This document shows, one piece after another, positions 1 through 9,415 of a DNA stretch of 64,000 nt. A model generated the notes under the pieces. That model did not search any database, was not told the origin of the DNA, and saw only the letters and a list, made by a program, of their open reading frames with translations. The position numbers and the translations under genes are program-made. This DNA is from Desulfobacter curvatus DSM 3379. Lineage in GTDB: Bacteria > Desulfobacterota > Desulfobacteria > Desulfobacterales > Desulfobacteraceae. Every line of letters begins with the position of its first letter. The first letter of the stretch is position 1. The stretch is taken from contig NZ_KB893123.1 in assembly GCF_000373985.1 (NCBI RefSeq), positions 41,179-105,178 of the forward strand. The letters run 5' to 3'.

Positions 1-1
1 G

Positions 2-694
2 CCGTTATCAAAAGAGTTCTGCGTATATTATTATGATCTTTTAGGATACGGCCAGTCAGACAAATCGCCAGGTGATGTCTCCTTAGGTCTCCAAAATCAG
101 GTGTTAACGCAACTTTTGGATCACTGGGGGCTTAAAAACCCCGCCATTATCGGCCATGACTTCGGGGGTACGACAGTTCTTCGAACCTATCTCATCAATG
201 GGTGCAAATTTAATAAAATTGTTCTTATTGATCCGGTGGCGATTTCTCCCTGGGGCTCGCCTTTTTTCCAGCACGTAAAGGCCCACCAGTCCGCGTTTGC
301 CGGTGTTCCGGATTATATTCATGAGGCAATAGTTCGCGCCTACGTCAAAACGGCTGCGTTCATGCCCATAGATACCGAAACGCTAAATATGATTGTTTCT
401 CCTTGGACAGATCCAAACGGGAAGGTGGCCTTTTATCAACAGATGGCACAGGCCAATTCAGGTTATACCGACGAGGTGCAACCCCTTTATCCCCTTATTA
501 CCAATCCTGTTTTAATTCTTTGGGGACGTGAGGATACCTGGATCCCAATGGAAAAAGGTAAAACGTTACATGAAATGATTCCGGGCTCATCATTACATGT
601 GATTCCGGATGCGGGGCATTTAGTGATCGAAGAGAAACCAGATCTGCTTATGGAAAAAATTCGTCCTTTTTTCGGTATCAAGGTTTTGCAGTAG
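2..694 (+). CDS. alpha/beta-hydrolase, 5'-truncated by window edge
   Basis: The reading frame is open from base 2, so the gene begins outside the window; the internal GTG at 101 is not the real start. The visible 230 residues carry an alpha/beta-hydrolase core: the GYGQSD strand-turn, the nucleophile elbow GHDFGG (152-169) with aspartate in the nucleophile place, an acid in the WGRED segment and the catalytic histidine in DAGH. An Asp nucleophile is typical of haloalkane dehalogenases and epoxide hydrolases rather than Ser esterases. The substrate cannot be told from the sequence. The gene converges on the desulfoferrodoxin gene, and a long inverted repeat spans its stop codon. Confidence 0.8.
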   Translation, partial: PLSKEFCVYYYDLLGYGQSDKSPGDVSLGLQNQVLTQLLDHWGLKNPAIIGHDFGGTTVLRTYLINGCKFNKIVLIDPVAISPWGSPFFQHVKAHQSAFAGVPDYIHEAIVRAYVKTAAFMPIDTETLNMIVSPWTDPNGKVAFYQQMAQANSGYTDEVQPLYPLITNPVLILWGREDTWIPMEKGKTLHEMIPGSSLHVIPDAGHLVIEEKPDLLMEKIRPFFGIKVLQ

Positions 695-720
695 ATTACT
701 ACGGCAGCAACCTTGATACC
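674..720. terminator. Inverted repeat between convergent genes (possible terminator)
   Basis: Perfect 12-bp arms GGTATCAAGGTT (674-685) and AACCTTGATACC (709-720) enclose a further imperfect stem (TGCaGTAG/CTACgGCA). The left arm lies inside the last codons of the hydrolase gene. On the minus strand the stem is followed by GAAAAAAGG rather than a T-run, so intrinsic termination is only possible, not shown. Confidence 0.45.
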
Positions 721-775
721 TTGAAGCTAAAATCCTCTTTTTCAGGACGACCAAATTTTAATCAGTACCTGGCGC

Positions 776-1150
776 TCAAGATTTCCAAAGGCCGTGGACA
801 TTGCAGTATTCCCGGGCGGTAACATTTGCAGGACAGCCTTTGAAAATGGCTTCCGGGGTCTGACCGGGTTTCAGATAGGTACGGCAGGATGTATCCCCGT
901 CGATAACTTCAATCCATTCAATATAATGTTTTTCCTCCATGGGGTGGGGATTAGACCCTACTTTGACTTTGATGCCTTCGGCCGTTGTTTCAATCACGGG
1001 GACATGTTTTTCTTTTCCCTCATCCGCACTTTTTTCTTCAAAAAGGACCATTTCCGCACCGCAGCAAACCAGGTTTCCATCGGCACCGTGAAGAACCTCA
1101 ACAACATTTCCGCAAAGTTCGCATTTATAGATCTGTTTTTGTTCAGCCAT
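776..1150 (-). CDS. dfx: desulfoferrodoxin (superoxide reductase, 2Fe-SOR class)
   Basis: The 124-residue product matches desulfoferrodoxin over its whole length. The N-terminal desulforedoxin module has CELC and VCC (centre I, FeCys4). The C-terminal superoxide reductase domain has the EKHVP segment carrying the active-site Glu-Lys-His, HPM, HYIEW and the late C...H pair in EYCNVHG (centre II, FeHis4Cys). The enzyme reduces superoxide to hydrogen peroxide in the cytoplasm of anaerobes and microaerophiles. An excellent AAGGAGG Shine-Dalgarno sits 5 bases before the ATG. No rubredoxin gene is adjacent; the gene appears to be transcribed alone. Confidence 0.95.
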   Translation of the reverse strand: MAEQKQIYKCELCGNVVEVLHGADGNLVCCGAEMVLFEEKSADEGKEKHVPVIETTAEGIKVKVGSNPHPMEEKHYIEWIEVIDGDTSCRTYLKPGQTPEAIFKGCPANVTAREYCNVHGLWKS

Positions 1151-1454
1151 GTTTCCTCCTTAATTTTATTTAAGCTTTGTTTTGTGCAAGTGAACCCTTT
1201 GTGTAAATGATTCCCGGCTAATTTGATACGATCAAGATTACAGGGAAGGCGCTTAACCGTAAATCAGGGTTTCCACCCATTGGCACCGGTATGACTATGT
1301 AGTTGCAAATATACATCATTTTCCCCATTGAAAAAAACAGGGACGACGCCTTATCTTTAAGTTGTGAGCATGAGAACCGAAGGTACGGAGAAAAAACCTG
1401 ACCGTCAAAGGAGATTTAATTGGCACGGAATCCAGGTAAAAAAGAGAGGTGTTT

Positions 1455-1742
1455 TCAACCGTTTGCCACGATCCGTATTTTAGGGCCGCAATCCGGCAAC
1501 GGTTCACGAAGAGCGGCTGAAGTTATGGCATCCCAGTGTTTGGCAATCATTTCATTCGCCATTTTGAGAACTTCGCTGCTCAACTGCTCGGCATGGTCTG
1601 CATGCCGGGCTTTTAAATCCTCAAGCTGCGCGCGGATGACCGAATCGGTTACGGTTTCAAGTGCTTGATCATATGTCCGGACCGCCTTGGTTTCCAGCTG
1701 AATCAATTGGTCCAGTGTTTTTAATGTTCTTTTCTTGTCCAT
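1455..1742 (-). CDS. small ferritin-like (DUF2383-like) protein, possibly truncated
   Basis: I place the start at the ATG at 1742 (MDKKRTL) because GGAAGG lies 5 bases upstream; an in-frame GTG at 1748 is less likely. The 95-residue product is mostly helical, with LDQLIQLETKAVRTYDQAL and ARHADHAEQL resembling the first helix pair of ferritin-like/DUF2383 proteins common in sulfate reducers. Such proteins are usually longer (about 110-150 residues, from memory). Here the sequence after ITSAALRE turns into a short Pro/Gly tail (PLPDCGPKIRIVANG), so the C-terminal half may have been lost. Role unknown. Confidence 0.5.
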   Translation of the reverse strand: MDKKRTLKTLDQLIQLETKAVRTYDQALETVTDSVIRAQLEDLKARHADHAEQLSSEVLKMANEMIAKHWDAITSAALREPLPDCGPKIRIVANG

Positions 1743-1960
1743 ACACACCTTCCGATTCCTTAAAAAAAGCGTTGAAGGTCTTCTTACCCCGTGCCGTATG
1801 ATCCTTTAACTGCCAGATCATCATTCAACTCTCTTCAACCCGGGGTCATTGATGCCACTATTTAAATACAAAAAGCAACGCGTTGTATATGTGGGAAAAC
1901 CCCCATACCTGCAGTTTAATTCCTGTATGTATTTGGTTCGTATGCCACAAAAGATACGAT

Positions 1961-2659
1961 CTATTCTGTCGTGGCCGCATCAATATCAATTATTCTGCTG
2001 CTTAAAAGATAGGGGCGGGTTTTATACCGCTGAACTTTCATACATTTGAGCAGCAGCTCCTTCAACCTTTCCGTACTTTGAAGAATGTGGGATACGGGTT
2101 CCTTAAATCCGGAAACACCAGGCTGTCTGTTCAATTCTTCGGTTAAAATTTCGCAATACCCGGAAATAATCTGGACAGGCTGGGCAAATTCATGGCAAAC
2201 GGCCCCTGCCATCTCAAGTGCCCCGGTCAACCGTTCTGTCCGTTCAGATTCTCCGGGCTCGGCATCGCTGTGTACCAACCGTCGAAGCATTTTTGAATAT
2301 TGGACGGCATGCCTGATTTCAGAGCGAAATATATGGCTGTCCCAGGGTTTTTTTATAAATCGAAAAACCTGCCCTTGATTGATTGCACTGATGGTTGCAT
2401 CAATATCTGCATAGCCCGTCATAAGCACCCTTACCGTGGCAGGAAGCATCTGTTTCATTTTTTCCAAAAAAAACGTACCTTCCATTTCCGGCATTCTCAG
2501 ATCTGAAACAACAACCGTTGGCTCAATTTCGGGGGCTTCTTTCAGTGCATTGGCAGGAGACGAGAACAAAAAGCATTTAACCGGCTCCTGTTTAAAAATT
2601 CGCTCAACTGACTTTAATAATTTAATATCATCATCAACGATCATAATTTTATCGTCCAT
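1961..2659 (-). CDS. response regulator-HisKA protein lacking an ATPase domain
   Basis: Residues 1-120 form a CheY-like receiver: the acidic pair in IMIVDDD, phospho-acceptor Asp in VVSDLRMPEM, the Thr/Ser position in LMTGYAD and Lys in FIKKPWD. A linker leads to a HisKA-like helix with the phosphorylatable motif AGAVCHEFAQPVQIISGY and a tail ending in IIDIDAATTE. There is no HATPase_c domain, so the protein cannot autophosphorylate; it could act as a phosphotransfer or dimerisation module. The same truncated arrangement, with the same helix and tail motifs, recurs in the PAS protein at 12432-13199. It lies divergent from and 0.7 kb upstream of the chemosensory operon. Confidence 0.8.
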   Translation of the reverse strand: MDDKIMIVDDDIKLLKSVERIFKQEPVKCFLFSSPANALKEAPEIEPTVVVSDLRMPEMEGTFFLEKMKQMLPATVRVLMTGYADIDATISAINQGQVFRFIKKPWDSHIFRSEIRHAVQYSKMLRRLVHSDAEPGESERTERLTGALEMAGAVCHEFAQPVQIISGYCEILTEELNRQPGVSGFKEPVSHILQSTERLKELLLKCMKVQRYKTRPYLLSSRIIDIDAATTE

Positions 2660-3181
2660 TGCATCTCCTGTTTATTTTTAAGGAAGGAAGTACATCTGAA
2701 TATTATTGACAAATAACCATATAAGCAACAAAAGAGTTTGCTGAGGTATTGATTTATTCAAGTGGCCCAGGACGACAAATTGTGGCAAAAAAAAATCGAT
2801 AAAAGGTCTTTATTTTACGATTTTCTTAATATATTCTGTGTGAGTTAGCATATAAAAAGCGGCTCTTTCTCCTCAGATTGCTCACTTCAGACACAGAAAC
2901 GTGAGTTTTATCCTGTTGATATGGTCTTTTTTATAGCCGATACGAATTTGTAGCCGATACGAAAACGTAACATAGGTATTTATAAATAGATAGCTGTAGT
3001 GACGCCCGGGGCATATTTTCAAGTATTGAACGAATTAATTGTTTTATATCGTGCTTAGATAACTTATCAACATTTCGACATTTTCCGAAGGATAAAGTCA
3101 AAACCGTGATGATTTTTTTGTTGGATATGACCGAAATGATCAGTAAAATTGCGCTTCAGCGATTGAAACAAATCGAGTTAA
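2660..3181. other. intergenic region upstream of the chemosensory operon
   Basis: About 520 bp without a convincing gene. It holds a 13-bp direct repeat TAGCCGATACGAA at 2934-2946 and 2951-2963 (17-bp period). Each copy contains GCCGATAC, one base from the sigma-28 -10 consensus GCCGATAA, but I find no matching TAAA -35 at the proper distance. A frame open from 2986 to 3198 contains only late ATGs (3109, 3127) and is not convincingly coding. Confidence 0.4.
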
Positions 3182-3340
3182 ATGACCCCAAAAAATAAAA
3201 CGATACAGTATCTGAACAAAAACCTGGAAATTTCGCCGGGCATTGTAACAGAAGAATCGCTGGTTGGATATCTCGTATTATTGGCCAAATTTCCAAAAGC
3301 CATGAAACACGTAAAACAGATAAAAATGAAAACCAGATAA
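3182..3340 (+). CDS. possible small protein, 52 aa, upstream of cheW
   Basis: ATG at 3182 to TAA at 3340 encodes a basic 52-residue peptide (MTPKNKTIQYLNKN to QIKMKTR). It ends 27 bases before cheW on the same strand. It overlaps, in another frame, the end of an open frame that stops at 3198 with ELNDPKK, so the pair could be remnants of one frameshifted gene. There is no strong ribosome-binding site and I recognise no family. Confidence 0.25.
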   Translation: MTPKNKTIQYLNKNLEISPGIVTEESLVGYLVLLAKFPKAMKHVKQIKMKTR

Positions 3341-3367
3341 AAAAATATAGAATCAAAGGAGAAATGA

Positions 3368-3880
3368 ATGAATGAGCAAACCAACAGCATGAATAAGGCA
3401 GTAGCCGACATGACCATAAAGACAGGTAAATATCTGACATTCTCGTTAGAGTCGGAAGAGTATGGGATTGGTATTCTTAAAGTCAAAGAAATCATCGGTA
3501 TGTTACCAATCACTTCGGTCCCCAGAACTCCGGAATTTGTTAAAGGCGTCATAAATTTGCGGGGAAAAGTAATCCCCGTAATTGACCTTCGGTCAAAATT
3601 TGACATGAAATCAATTTCTTACAATGACAGGACCTGCATTATTGTTGTCGAAATCGATGCGTCGGATTCCACTGTTCTAATCGGAATTGTGGTTGATACC
3701 GTCTCAGAGGTTTTAAATATAAAAGAAGATGAAATTGAGGAAACCCCGGCTTTTGGCACCAAACTGGATACAAGATATATCCTTGGCATGGCTAAGCAGG
3801 ATGGGGGCGTTAAAATTCTTTTAAATATAGATAAGGTCCTTTCGTCCGACGAAATGACTGCCATTCAAAATGCTTCATAA
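3368..3880 (+). CDS. cheW: chemotaxis coupling protein CheW
   Basis: The 170-residue product is a single CheW domain: KYLTFSLESEEYGIGILKV, then VPRTPEFVKGVINLRGKVIP, the DLR...F segment and the C-terminal ILGMAKQDGGVKILLNIDKVL. CheW bridges chemoreceptor tips to the kinase CheA. AAAGGAGAA precedes the ATG at 3368; an ATG at 3364 is out of frame. It is the first recognisable gene of an operon running to cheR, and is followed 32 bases later by the receptor gene, so the three core array proteins (CheW, MCP, CheA) are encoded together. Confidence 0.95.
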   Translation: MNEQTNSMNKAVADMTIKTGKYLTFSLESEEYGIGILKVKEIIGMLPITSVPRTPEFVKGVINLRGKVIPVIDLRSKFDMKSISYNDRTCIIVVEIDASDSTVLIGIVVDTVSEVLNIKEDEIEETPAFGTKLDTRYILGMAKQDGGVKILLNIDKVLSSDEMTAIQNAS

Positions 3881-3912
3881 CTAAATGTTTTAAAAAAATA
3901 AAGGAGTTTAAG

Positions 3913-6249
3913 ATGAAAAACCTGAGTCTGGGATTAAAAATCACATTTGGATTTGCAGTATTGATCATTATTGCCGTTGCCCTCGGTTTAATGGCCGTTG
4001 TGAACATGCGAACGGTAGGAACAAAAAGCACGATGCTGGCCAAAGAATATATACCCGAAGTGGCAGTCGCCATGGAATTAAGTGAGGCGGCCGACGAGGT
4101 GGCGTTTGAAATGAGAGGGTTTGGGTATACGGAAGATAAAAAGTTTTATCAATTGACTCAGACGGCAATGGATTCTGTTGACATGGCCCTGCAAAAGGCA
4201 CGTGAACTTGATGACAACTCCCCAAATTTAAAAAAGCTTAAATCTCAGATTGATATCGCCTCTAAAGCGGTTGAAGAGTATAAAGCGTTGATCAGGCAAA
4301 CCGTTGATACCGGTGCCAAACTTGCTGTTAATAGACGGACAATGGATGAGTCAGCAAAAAAGTATATGTTAAATTCCACTGAATTGTTAAAGGGCCAGAA
4401 TGCAAAATTCAAATCCGATCTGAATGCCCGTCAGCAGAAGATCAAACTTGCCACCGATCTTGTTCATATTGGTGCCGGCGTCAGGGTCATCAATTTTAAA
4501 GCCCAGGCAGCCAACGATACAGGCCTTATGCAAAAAGCAATTTCACAATTGGACGGCATTGCCGAACCGGTAAATGAATTAAGGGCCATGATCCGTGACA
4601 GTGAAGACATTCAAAGGCTTAAATCCATTCAATCTGCGGGGCAAACCTATCAGAAAGCGATGGAACAATTTATGATGGAATTTAATCGCGGCAGTCTGGC
4701 AGACAAAAGAGTGCTGAACAGATACCGGGACCAGATGGATGAAAATGCCGGAATTTATGTGTCCAGCTGTGATGCGTTTCTTGAAGGGCAGCACGAGAAG
4801 TTACAGAGGGATATGCTGGAAAGAAATACAAAGATTACAATGGTGAACGATATTGTTACCCTTGGGAATGAGGCACGAATAGGGGCTTTTAAATCCCAGG
4901 CATTGAGAAGCCCTGAACTCATGAAAACAACCCTGGATATTTTTGCACAAGTAGATCACAAGCTTGAAGAATTGGAAAAAATTACACGGGGGCCTGAATT
5001 CTTAAAGCGGATAGAGGGTATTGATGCAGCCGGTTACGAATACCATGCCGCTATGAAGGATGTTCTTCAAAATTGGGTTACCATGCAGGATCTGGGGCTT
5101 AAACGCGTGGATGCCTCAGACAAAGTTACCAATGCGCACAAAACCATGTCGAATGCCGGAATCGGCGCAACCAACACCATTGCCAAGGATGCTGTGGACG
5201 CGCTTTCAAATGCATCTGTTCTCATGATTATCGGATTGATCGTTGCACTTATCGTCGGTATTCTTTGCGCATTTTTTATCACACGCAGCATTACCAAACC
5301 GATTAACAAGATCATCACCGGCCTTAACGAAGGTGCCGTGCAGGTGGCCGCGGCCTCCGGGCAGGTCTCCTCCTCCAGCCAGTCCATGGCAGAAGGTGCA
5401 TCACAACAAGCCGCATCCATCGAGGAGACCTCTTCATCCATGGAAGAGATGTCGTCCATGACCAAGAAAAATGCCGAGAATTCAAATCATGCCGACGGGT
5501 TAATGAAGGACGCCAATGCGGTTGTGACTACTGCCGGCCAGTCCATGAATGAATTAACACGATCCATGGAGGATATCTCCAAGGCTTCAGAGGAAACTTC
5601 AAAAATAATAAAAACCATTGATGAAATCGCTTTCCAGACCAACCTGCTCGCTTTGAATGCCGCCGTGGAAGCCGCTCGTGCCGGTGAAGCGGGCGCAGGC
5701 TTTGCCGTCGTTGCCGATGAGGTCAGAAATCTGGCGATGCGTGCGGCAGATGCGGCCAAGGATACGGCAGCACTCATAGAAGACACGGTCAAAAAGGTAA
5801 ACGATGGTTCCGGCATCGTATCATCAACCAGCGAGGCATTTTCCAAAGTGGCGGAAACCTCGGCCAAAGTCGGTGCCTTGGTCTCAGAGATTTCTGTGGC
5901 ATCAACGGAACAATCCAATGGTATTGAAGAGGTCAACAATGCCATTAGTGAAATGGACCGGGTTGTCCAGCAAAATGCAGCCAATGCCGAAGAGTCGGCT
6001 TCAGCAGCAGAAGAGATGAGCGCCCAGGCCGAACAACTTAAAGAGTATGTTGATAATCTTGTGCTGCTGGTTACAGGTAAAAGCAATGCCAATCGCAAAT
6101 TGGATGATTACCACCCTGCTAGACCGGTAGCTAAAAGCATCCCGGGCAAAACAACCCATAAACCAAAAACCAGGGATCACCACCTGGATTCAAGCCGTCC
6201 GGATCAAGTAATCCCGTTTGATGACGACGAAACATTTGAAGACTTTTAG
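3913..6249 (+). CDS. methyl-accepting chemotaxis protein with helical bimodular (HBM-type) sensor
   Basis: A 778-residue receptor. TM1 spans about residues 9-30 and TM2 about 435-456 (VLMIIGLIVALIVGILCAFF). The roughly 400 residues between them are almost entirely helical and contain two related stretches (around KIKLATDLVHIGAGVRVINF and KITMVNDIVTLGNEARIGAF), fitting a two-bundle HBM-type periplasmic sensor. HAMP follows TM2, then a methylated coiled coil and the signalling hairpin (EIAFQTNLLALNAAVEAARA, near residues 571-590) that contacts CheA/CheW. The tail ends in acidic DDDETFEDF, not an E. coli NWETF-type tether. An AAGGAG site precedes the ATG. The ligand is unknown. Confidence 0.93.
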   Translation: MKNLSLGLKITFGFAVLIIIAVALGLMAVVNMRTVGTKSTMLAKEYIPEVAVAMELSEAADEVAFEMRGFGYTEDKKFYQLTQTAMDSVDMALQKARELDDNSPNLKKLKSQIDIASKAVEEYKALIRQTVDTGAKLAVNRRTMDESAKKYMLNSTELLKGQNAKFKSDLNARQQKIKLATDLVHIGAGVRVINFKAQAANDTGLMQKAISQLDGIAEPVNELRAMIRDSEDIQRLKSIQSAGQTYQKAMEQFMMEFNRGSLADKRVLNRYRDQMDENAGIYVSSCDAFLEGQHEKLQRDMLERNTKITMVNDIVTLGNEARIGAFKSQALRSPELMKTTLDIFAQVDHKLEELEKITRGPEFLKRIEGIDAAGYEYHAAMKDVLQNWVTMQDLGLKRVDASDKVTNAHKTMSNAGIGATNTIAKDAVDALSNASVLMIIGLIVALIVGILCAFFITRSITKPINKIITGLNEGAVQVAAASGQVSSSSQSMAEGASQQAASIEETSSSMEEMSSMTKKNAENSNHADGLMKDANAVVTTAGQSMNELTRSMEDISKASEETSKIIKTIDEIAFQTNLLALNAAVEAARAGEAGAGFAVVADEVRNLAMRAADAAKDTAALIEDTVKKVNDGSGIVSSTSEAFSKVAETSAKVGALVSEISVASTEQSNGIEEVNNAISEMDRVVQQNAANAEESASAAEEMSAQAEQLKEYVDNLVLLVTGKSNANRKLDDYHPARPVAKSIPGKTTHKPKTRDHHLDSSRPDQVIPFDDDETFEDF

Positions 6250-6356
6250 TATCATAAAATTGAGGTGCAAAACGGGTCGGGGAATTTATCTCCCCGGCCC
6301 TGTGCCGGCGGCATCCTTAAAAATTTGACGAGAACTTTAAAAATTTGGAAAAGCCA

Positions 6357-8897
6357 ATGTCTTATGAAAACATAATCGAAACGACAGAAAGGCTGGCATC
6401 AGAATTAATTTTATTCGACCCGCATCAGCTGGAGTCGATCAAAACACTGTTGCCCATTCTCAAGAGCATACATACGCAATGCAAATCGTTGGAACTATCG
6501 TCAGAGGCTGCGCAGATTCTGAAGGCCAGACACATTATTGATACCATCATAAAAGACGGCCCCCCGGTTGGAAACGATTTGTTGTCAAATCTTGACATGA
6601 TTGTTTCGGATTTCAGCGCGAAGCTGAAAAACATGGGTCAAAAAAAGAGTGACGCGTCATTTAGCCCAAAGCAGTCCCAATCCCATGGCCAACCCCCAAA
6701 CGGCGAATACAAAAAGTTAGAGGAAAAATTAAATGAGCTGTCAATGCTCATCGCCGGATTCTGTCCGGGAAAAGACCACGAGATAGGAGAAATGATTCGT
6801 AACCTAGACGGCCTTATCAACATTTCTGAAACGATTGAGCCGTCTACTTTTTATGATATTTCAAAGTTATGTAAACAATATTTGGAGAAAATGGACCTTA
6901 GCTGTGCGTGTAACACAAAGCCGGTTGAAGAAGGAATTGTGTTGTTAAAGTCCATATTAAGTCATTTAAAAAGGAATGAACCTTTTACCTTTGATTACTC
7001 CGATGTTCTTGAGCTTTTAGAAGAACACCTTGCAACCAACGAACCATGCTATGACTGTATCCAGGAGTCTTCGGAAGATGAGTATCCACAAAACGAGCCC
7101 GAATCCGGCCCTGAACAGAACAGTGCGCCCGAAAAACTGTCCGAGGATGATATAGAAATCCTGACCGACTTTATATCAGAGGCAGAAGACAATCTGAACA
7201 ACATCGAAGTCTCTCTAATTGAGTTGGAGCAGGATCCTGAAAATACTGATATCATAAACGATATTTTCAGGCCGTTTCACACCATAAAAGGCGTTTCCGG
7301 ATTTTTATCCTTAGATAAAATCAACCGCCTGTCCCATGCCACGGAAAATCTTTTGGACAGTGCAAGAAGCGGAGATTTCATCATTAACCATTCCGCCACA
7401 GATGCAATTCTTGAGTCAGTTGATTTGTTAAAACAGCTTATCGACAGTGTAAAACAGGGGCTTGCTACCGGTCACCAACAAGAGGACGGCCACATAGACG
7501 TAGAAATTTTGAGGGATAAACTCAAAAGGCTTCAGATTTCTTTGACTAAAGGGGAAAAAGAACCCATCGGTGAAATTCTTGTCAGGAAAAAGGATCTCAG
7601 CAAACAGGATGTTGAGCATGCATTGGAAATCCAGAAAAAGCATCCGGAAAAAAAATTCGGTGAAATTCTGATCGAAGATAAAAAGATCGCTCCGTCCCAG
7701 GTCGCTTCAGCGTTAATGGAACAAGCAACGTTTAAAAAAAGGGTCGATTCCCAAGTTAAAGTCAGCACCCAGAAATTGGACGATCTTGTGGATTATGCCG
7801 GAGAACTGGTGATTGCCCAGTCGATGCTGCGACAGCAAACCATGGAAAATTCCGCTTTGAGCCAGACCGTTGCACAATTGGGGCAGATTGTAAACAATAT
7901 GCAGAATATTGCCATGTCCATGCGTATGATACCCATCAAAGCCACATTTATGAAAATGATTCGCCTGGTAAGAGATTTGTCCCGAAAATCCGGCAAACAG
8001 ATCAACTTATCCATGACCGGAGAAGAAACCGAAATTGATAGAAATGTGGTGGATGCCCTTTATGAGCCCATGGTTCATATGATCAGAAATGCCTGTGACC
8101 ACGGGATTGAATCCGTACAGGAACGCACGGAAAAGGGGAAACCTGAACAGGGAAGTATTGATCTTCGTGCCTATCATAAAGGCGGGAACATTGTCATTGA
8201 AATTGAGGACGACGGCAAGGGACTGGACAGGGAGAAAATACTTAAAAAGGCAACAGCCACCGGGCTGATTACCGGAGAAGAGCAGATGACGGATGCCCAG
8301 GTTTTTAATCTGATTCTCTCACCCGGATTCTCAACAGCCAGCCAAATTACCGATATTTCCGGCCGGGGCGTCGGCATGGATGTGGTTAAAGAGGGGATTG
8401 AAAAGTTTCGCGGCCATTTGAATATTGAATCCGAAAAGGGGACCGGTTCCCGATTCATTATCAGTCTTCCGCTGACACTGGCCATTATCGACGGTATGCT
8501 GGTCAGGGTTGATAGCGAAAAATATGTTATTCCCACCATCGCCATTCAAAAGGCATTCAGACCTGGGCCGGGTGAATATTTCACCGTAGAAGGAAAAGGC
8601 GAGATGGTTAAAGATCGCGGCAATCTGGTTCCTCTAATCCGATTAAATGAAATCTATGAAACAAGCAATCATCCTAAATCCGTCGAACAAAGCCTGGTTG
8701 TCGTTGTTGAGTCCAAGGAAGAAAGACGCGCCTTTTTGATTGATGAACTTTTGGGCAAAGATGAGTATGTCATTAAAAATCTTGGCGGGAATATGGATGA
8801 TATCCGGGGTATTGCCGGCGGTGCGATTCTGGCGGACGGAAAAGTCGGACTGATCCTGGATGTTCACGGCATCTTTTCCATTGTCTCGAAAAAATAG
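6357..8897 (+). CDS. cheA: chemotaxis histidine kinase CheA with inserted MshEN-like segment
   Basis: I choose the ATG at 6357 (GGAAAAG upstream) over an in-frame TTG at 6345; the product has 846 residues. A roughly 270-residue helical N-terminus I do not recognise is followed by the Hpt domain with the phosphorylated His in RPFHTIKGVSGF (residue about 308). Then comes a segment of about 60 residues with two GEIL repeats (PIGEILVRKKDLSK and KFGEILIEDKKIAP), resembling the N-terminal MshEN/GspE fold. The dimerisation domain, HATPase (N box HMIRNACDHGIE, DDGKGLD, GRGVGMDVV) and the C-terminal CheW-like domain follow. There is no CheY-binding P2 domain of the E. coli kind. CheA phosphorylates CheY and CheB of this operon. 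Confidence 0.95.
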   Translation: MSYENIIETTERLASELILFDPHQLESIKTLLPILKSIHTQCKSLELSSEAAQILKARHIIDTIIKDGPPVGNDLLSNLDMIVSDFSAKLKNMGQKKSDASFSPKQSQSHGQPPNGEYKKLEEKLNELSMLIAGFCPGKDHEIGEMIRNLDGLINISETIEPSTFYDISKLCKQYLEKMDLSCACNTKPVEEGIVLLKSILSHLKRNEPFTFDYSDVLELLEEHLATNEPCYDCIQESSEDEYPQNEPESGPEQNSAPEKLSEDDIEILTDFISEAEDNLNNIEVSLIELEQDPENTDIINDIFRPFHTIKGVSGFLSLDKINRLSHATENLLDSARSGDFIINHSATDAILESVDLLKQLIDSVKQGLATGHQQEDGHIDVEILRDKLKRLQISLTKGEKEPIGEILVRKKDLSKQDVEHALEIQKKHPEKKFGEILIEDKKIAPSQVASALMEQATFKKRVDSQVKVSTQKLDDLVDYAGELVIAQSMLRQQTMENSALSQTVAQLGQIVNNMQNIAMSMRMIPIKATFMKMIRLVRDLSRKSGKQINLSMTGEETEIDRNVVDALYEPMVHMIRNACDHGIESVQERTEKGKPEQGSIDLRAYHKGGNIVIEIEDDGKGLDREKILKKATATGLITGEEQMTDAQVFNLILSPGFSTASQITDISGRGVGMDVVKEGIEKFRGHLNIESEKGTGSRFIISLPLTLAIIDGMLVRVDSEKYVIPTIAIQKAFRPGPGEYFTVEGKGEMVKDRGNLVPLIRLNEIYETSNHPKSVEQSLVVVVESKEERRAFLIDELLGKDEYVIKNLGGNMDDIRGIAGGAILADGKVGLILDVHGIFSIVSKK

Positions 8898-8935
8898 GGA
8901 CTGTGGCTGCAGAAATGAGATGAGGATATGAATAG

Positions 8936-9415
8936 ATGAAACAAATTGTCGGTGTTGCAGATATGAAAGTAAGCAATAATCCCGCAGATGATGTGATCAC
9001 CTACTCTCTTGGATCATGCATAGGACTGGTTATTTATGATCCGGTTGCAAGAGTCGGGGGAATTCTCCACTACATGCTTCCGGAATCCGTCATAGATAAG
9101 GAGAAAGCCGCCAGAAAACCATTTATGTTCGCAGATACAGGTATTCCGCGCCTGTTTAAAACAGCTTACGCAATGGGCGCAAAGAAGCCCAGAATTAAAA
9201 TATTTGTCGCCGGCGGTGCCGAAATTCTTGATCAGAACGGTTTTTTTAATATCGGAAAACGCAATTACCTGGCGTTAAAAAAAATGTTTTTTAAAAACAA
9301 AGTGATGATCGATAAGCAGGAAGTGGGCGGGAACATCAATCGAACGGTCCGCATTGAAATTGCATCGGGCGATATTTTCCTTAAAACATCAGGATCCAAG
9401 GAAGTGAGAATATGA
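8936..9415 (+). CDS. cheD: chemoreceptor glutamine deamidase CheD
   Basis: The 159-residue protein has the CheD catalytic set: Cys in YSLGSCIGLVIYD, His in GGILHYMLPES, and the late Thr/Gly-rich strand NINRTVRIEIASGDIF. CheD deamidates receptor glutamines and in several species docks to CheC/CheX-type phosphatases; a CheX-family gene lies 1.3 kb downstream. Its TGA overlaps the ATG of the HDOD gene (ATGA), indicating translational coupling. Confidence 0.95.
   Translation: MKQIVGVADMKVSNNPADDVITYSLGSCIGLVIYDPVARVGGILHYMLPESVIDKEKAARKPFMFADTGIPRLFKTAYAMGAKKPRIKIFVAGGAEILDQNGFFNIGKRNYLALKKMFFKNKVMIDKQEVGGNINRTVRIEIASGDIFLKTSGSKEVRI

Noticed and set aside
2934..2963. Twin GCCGATAC sequences as flagellar sigma-28 promoters
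   Set aside because: No TAAA -35 element at the right distance from either copy, and no flagellar genes follow.
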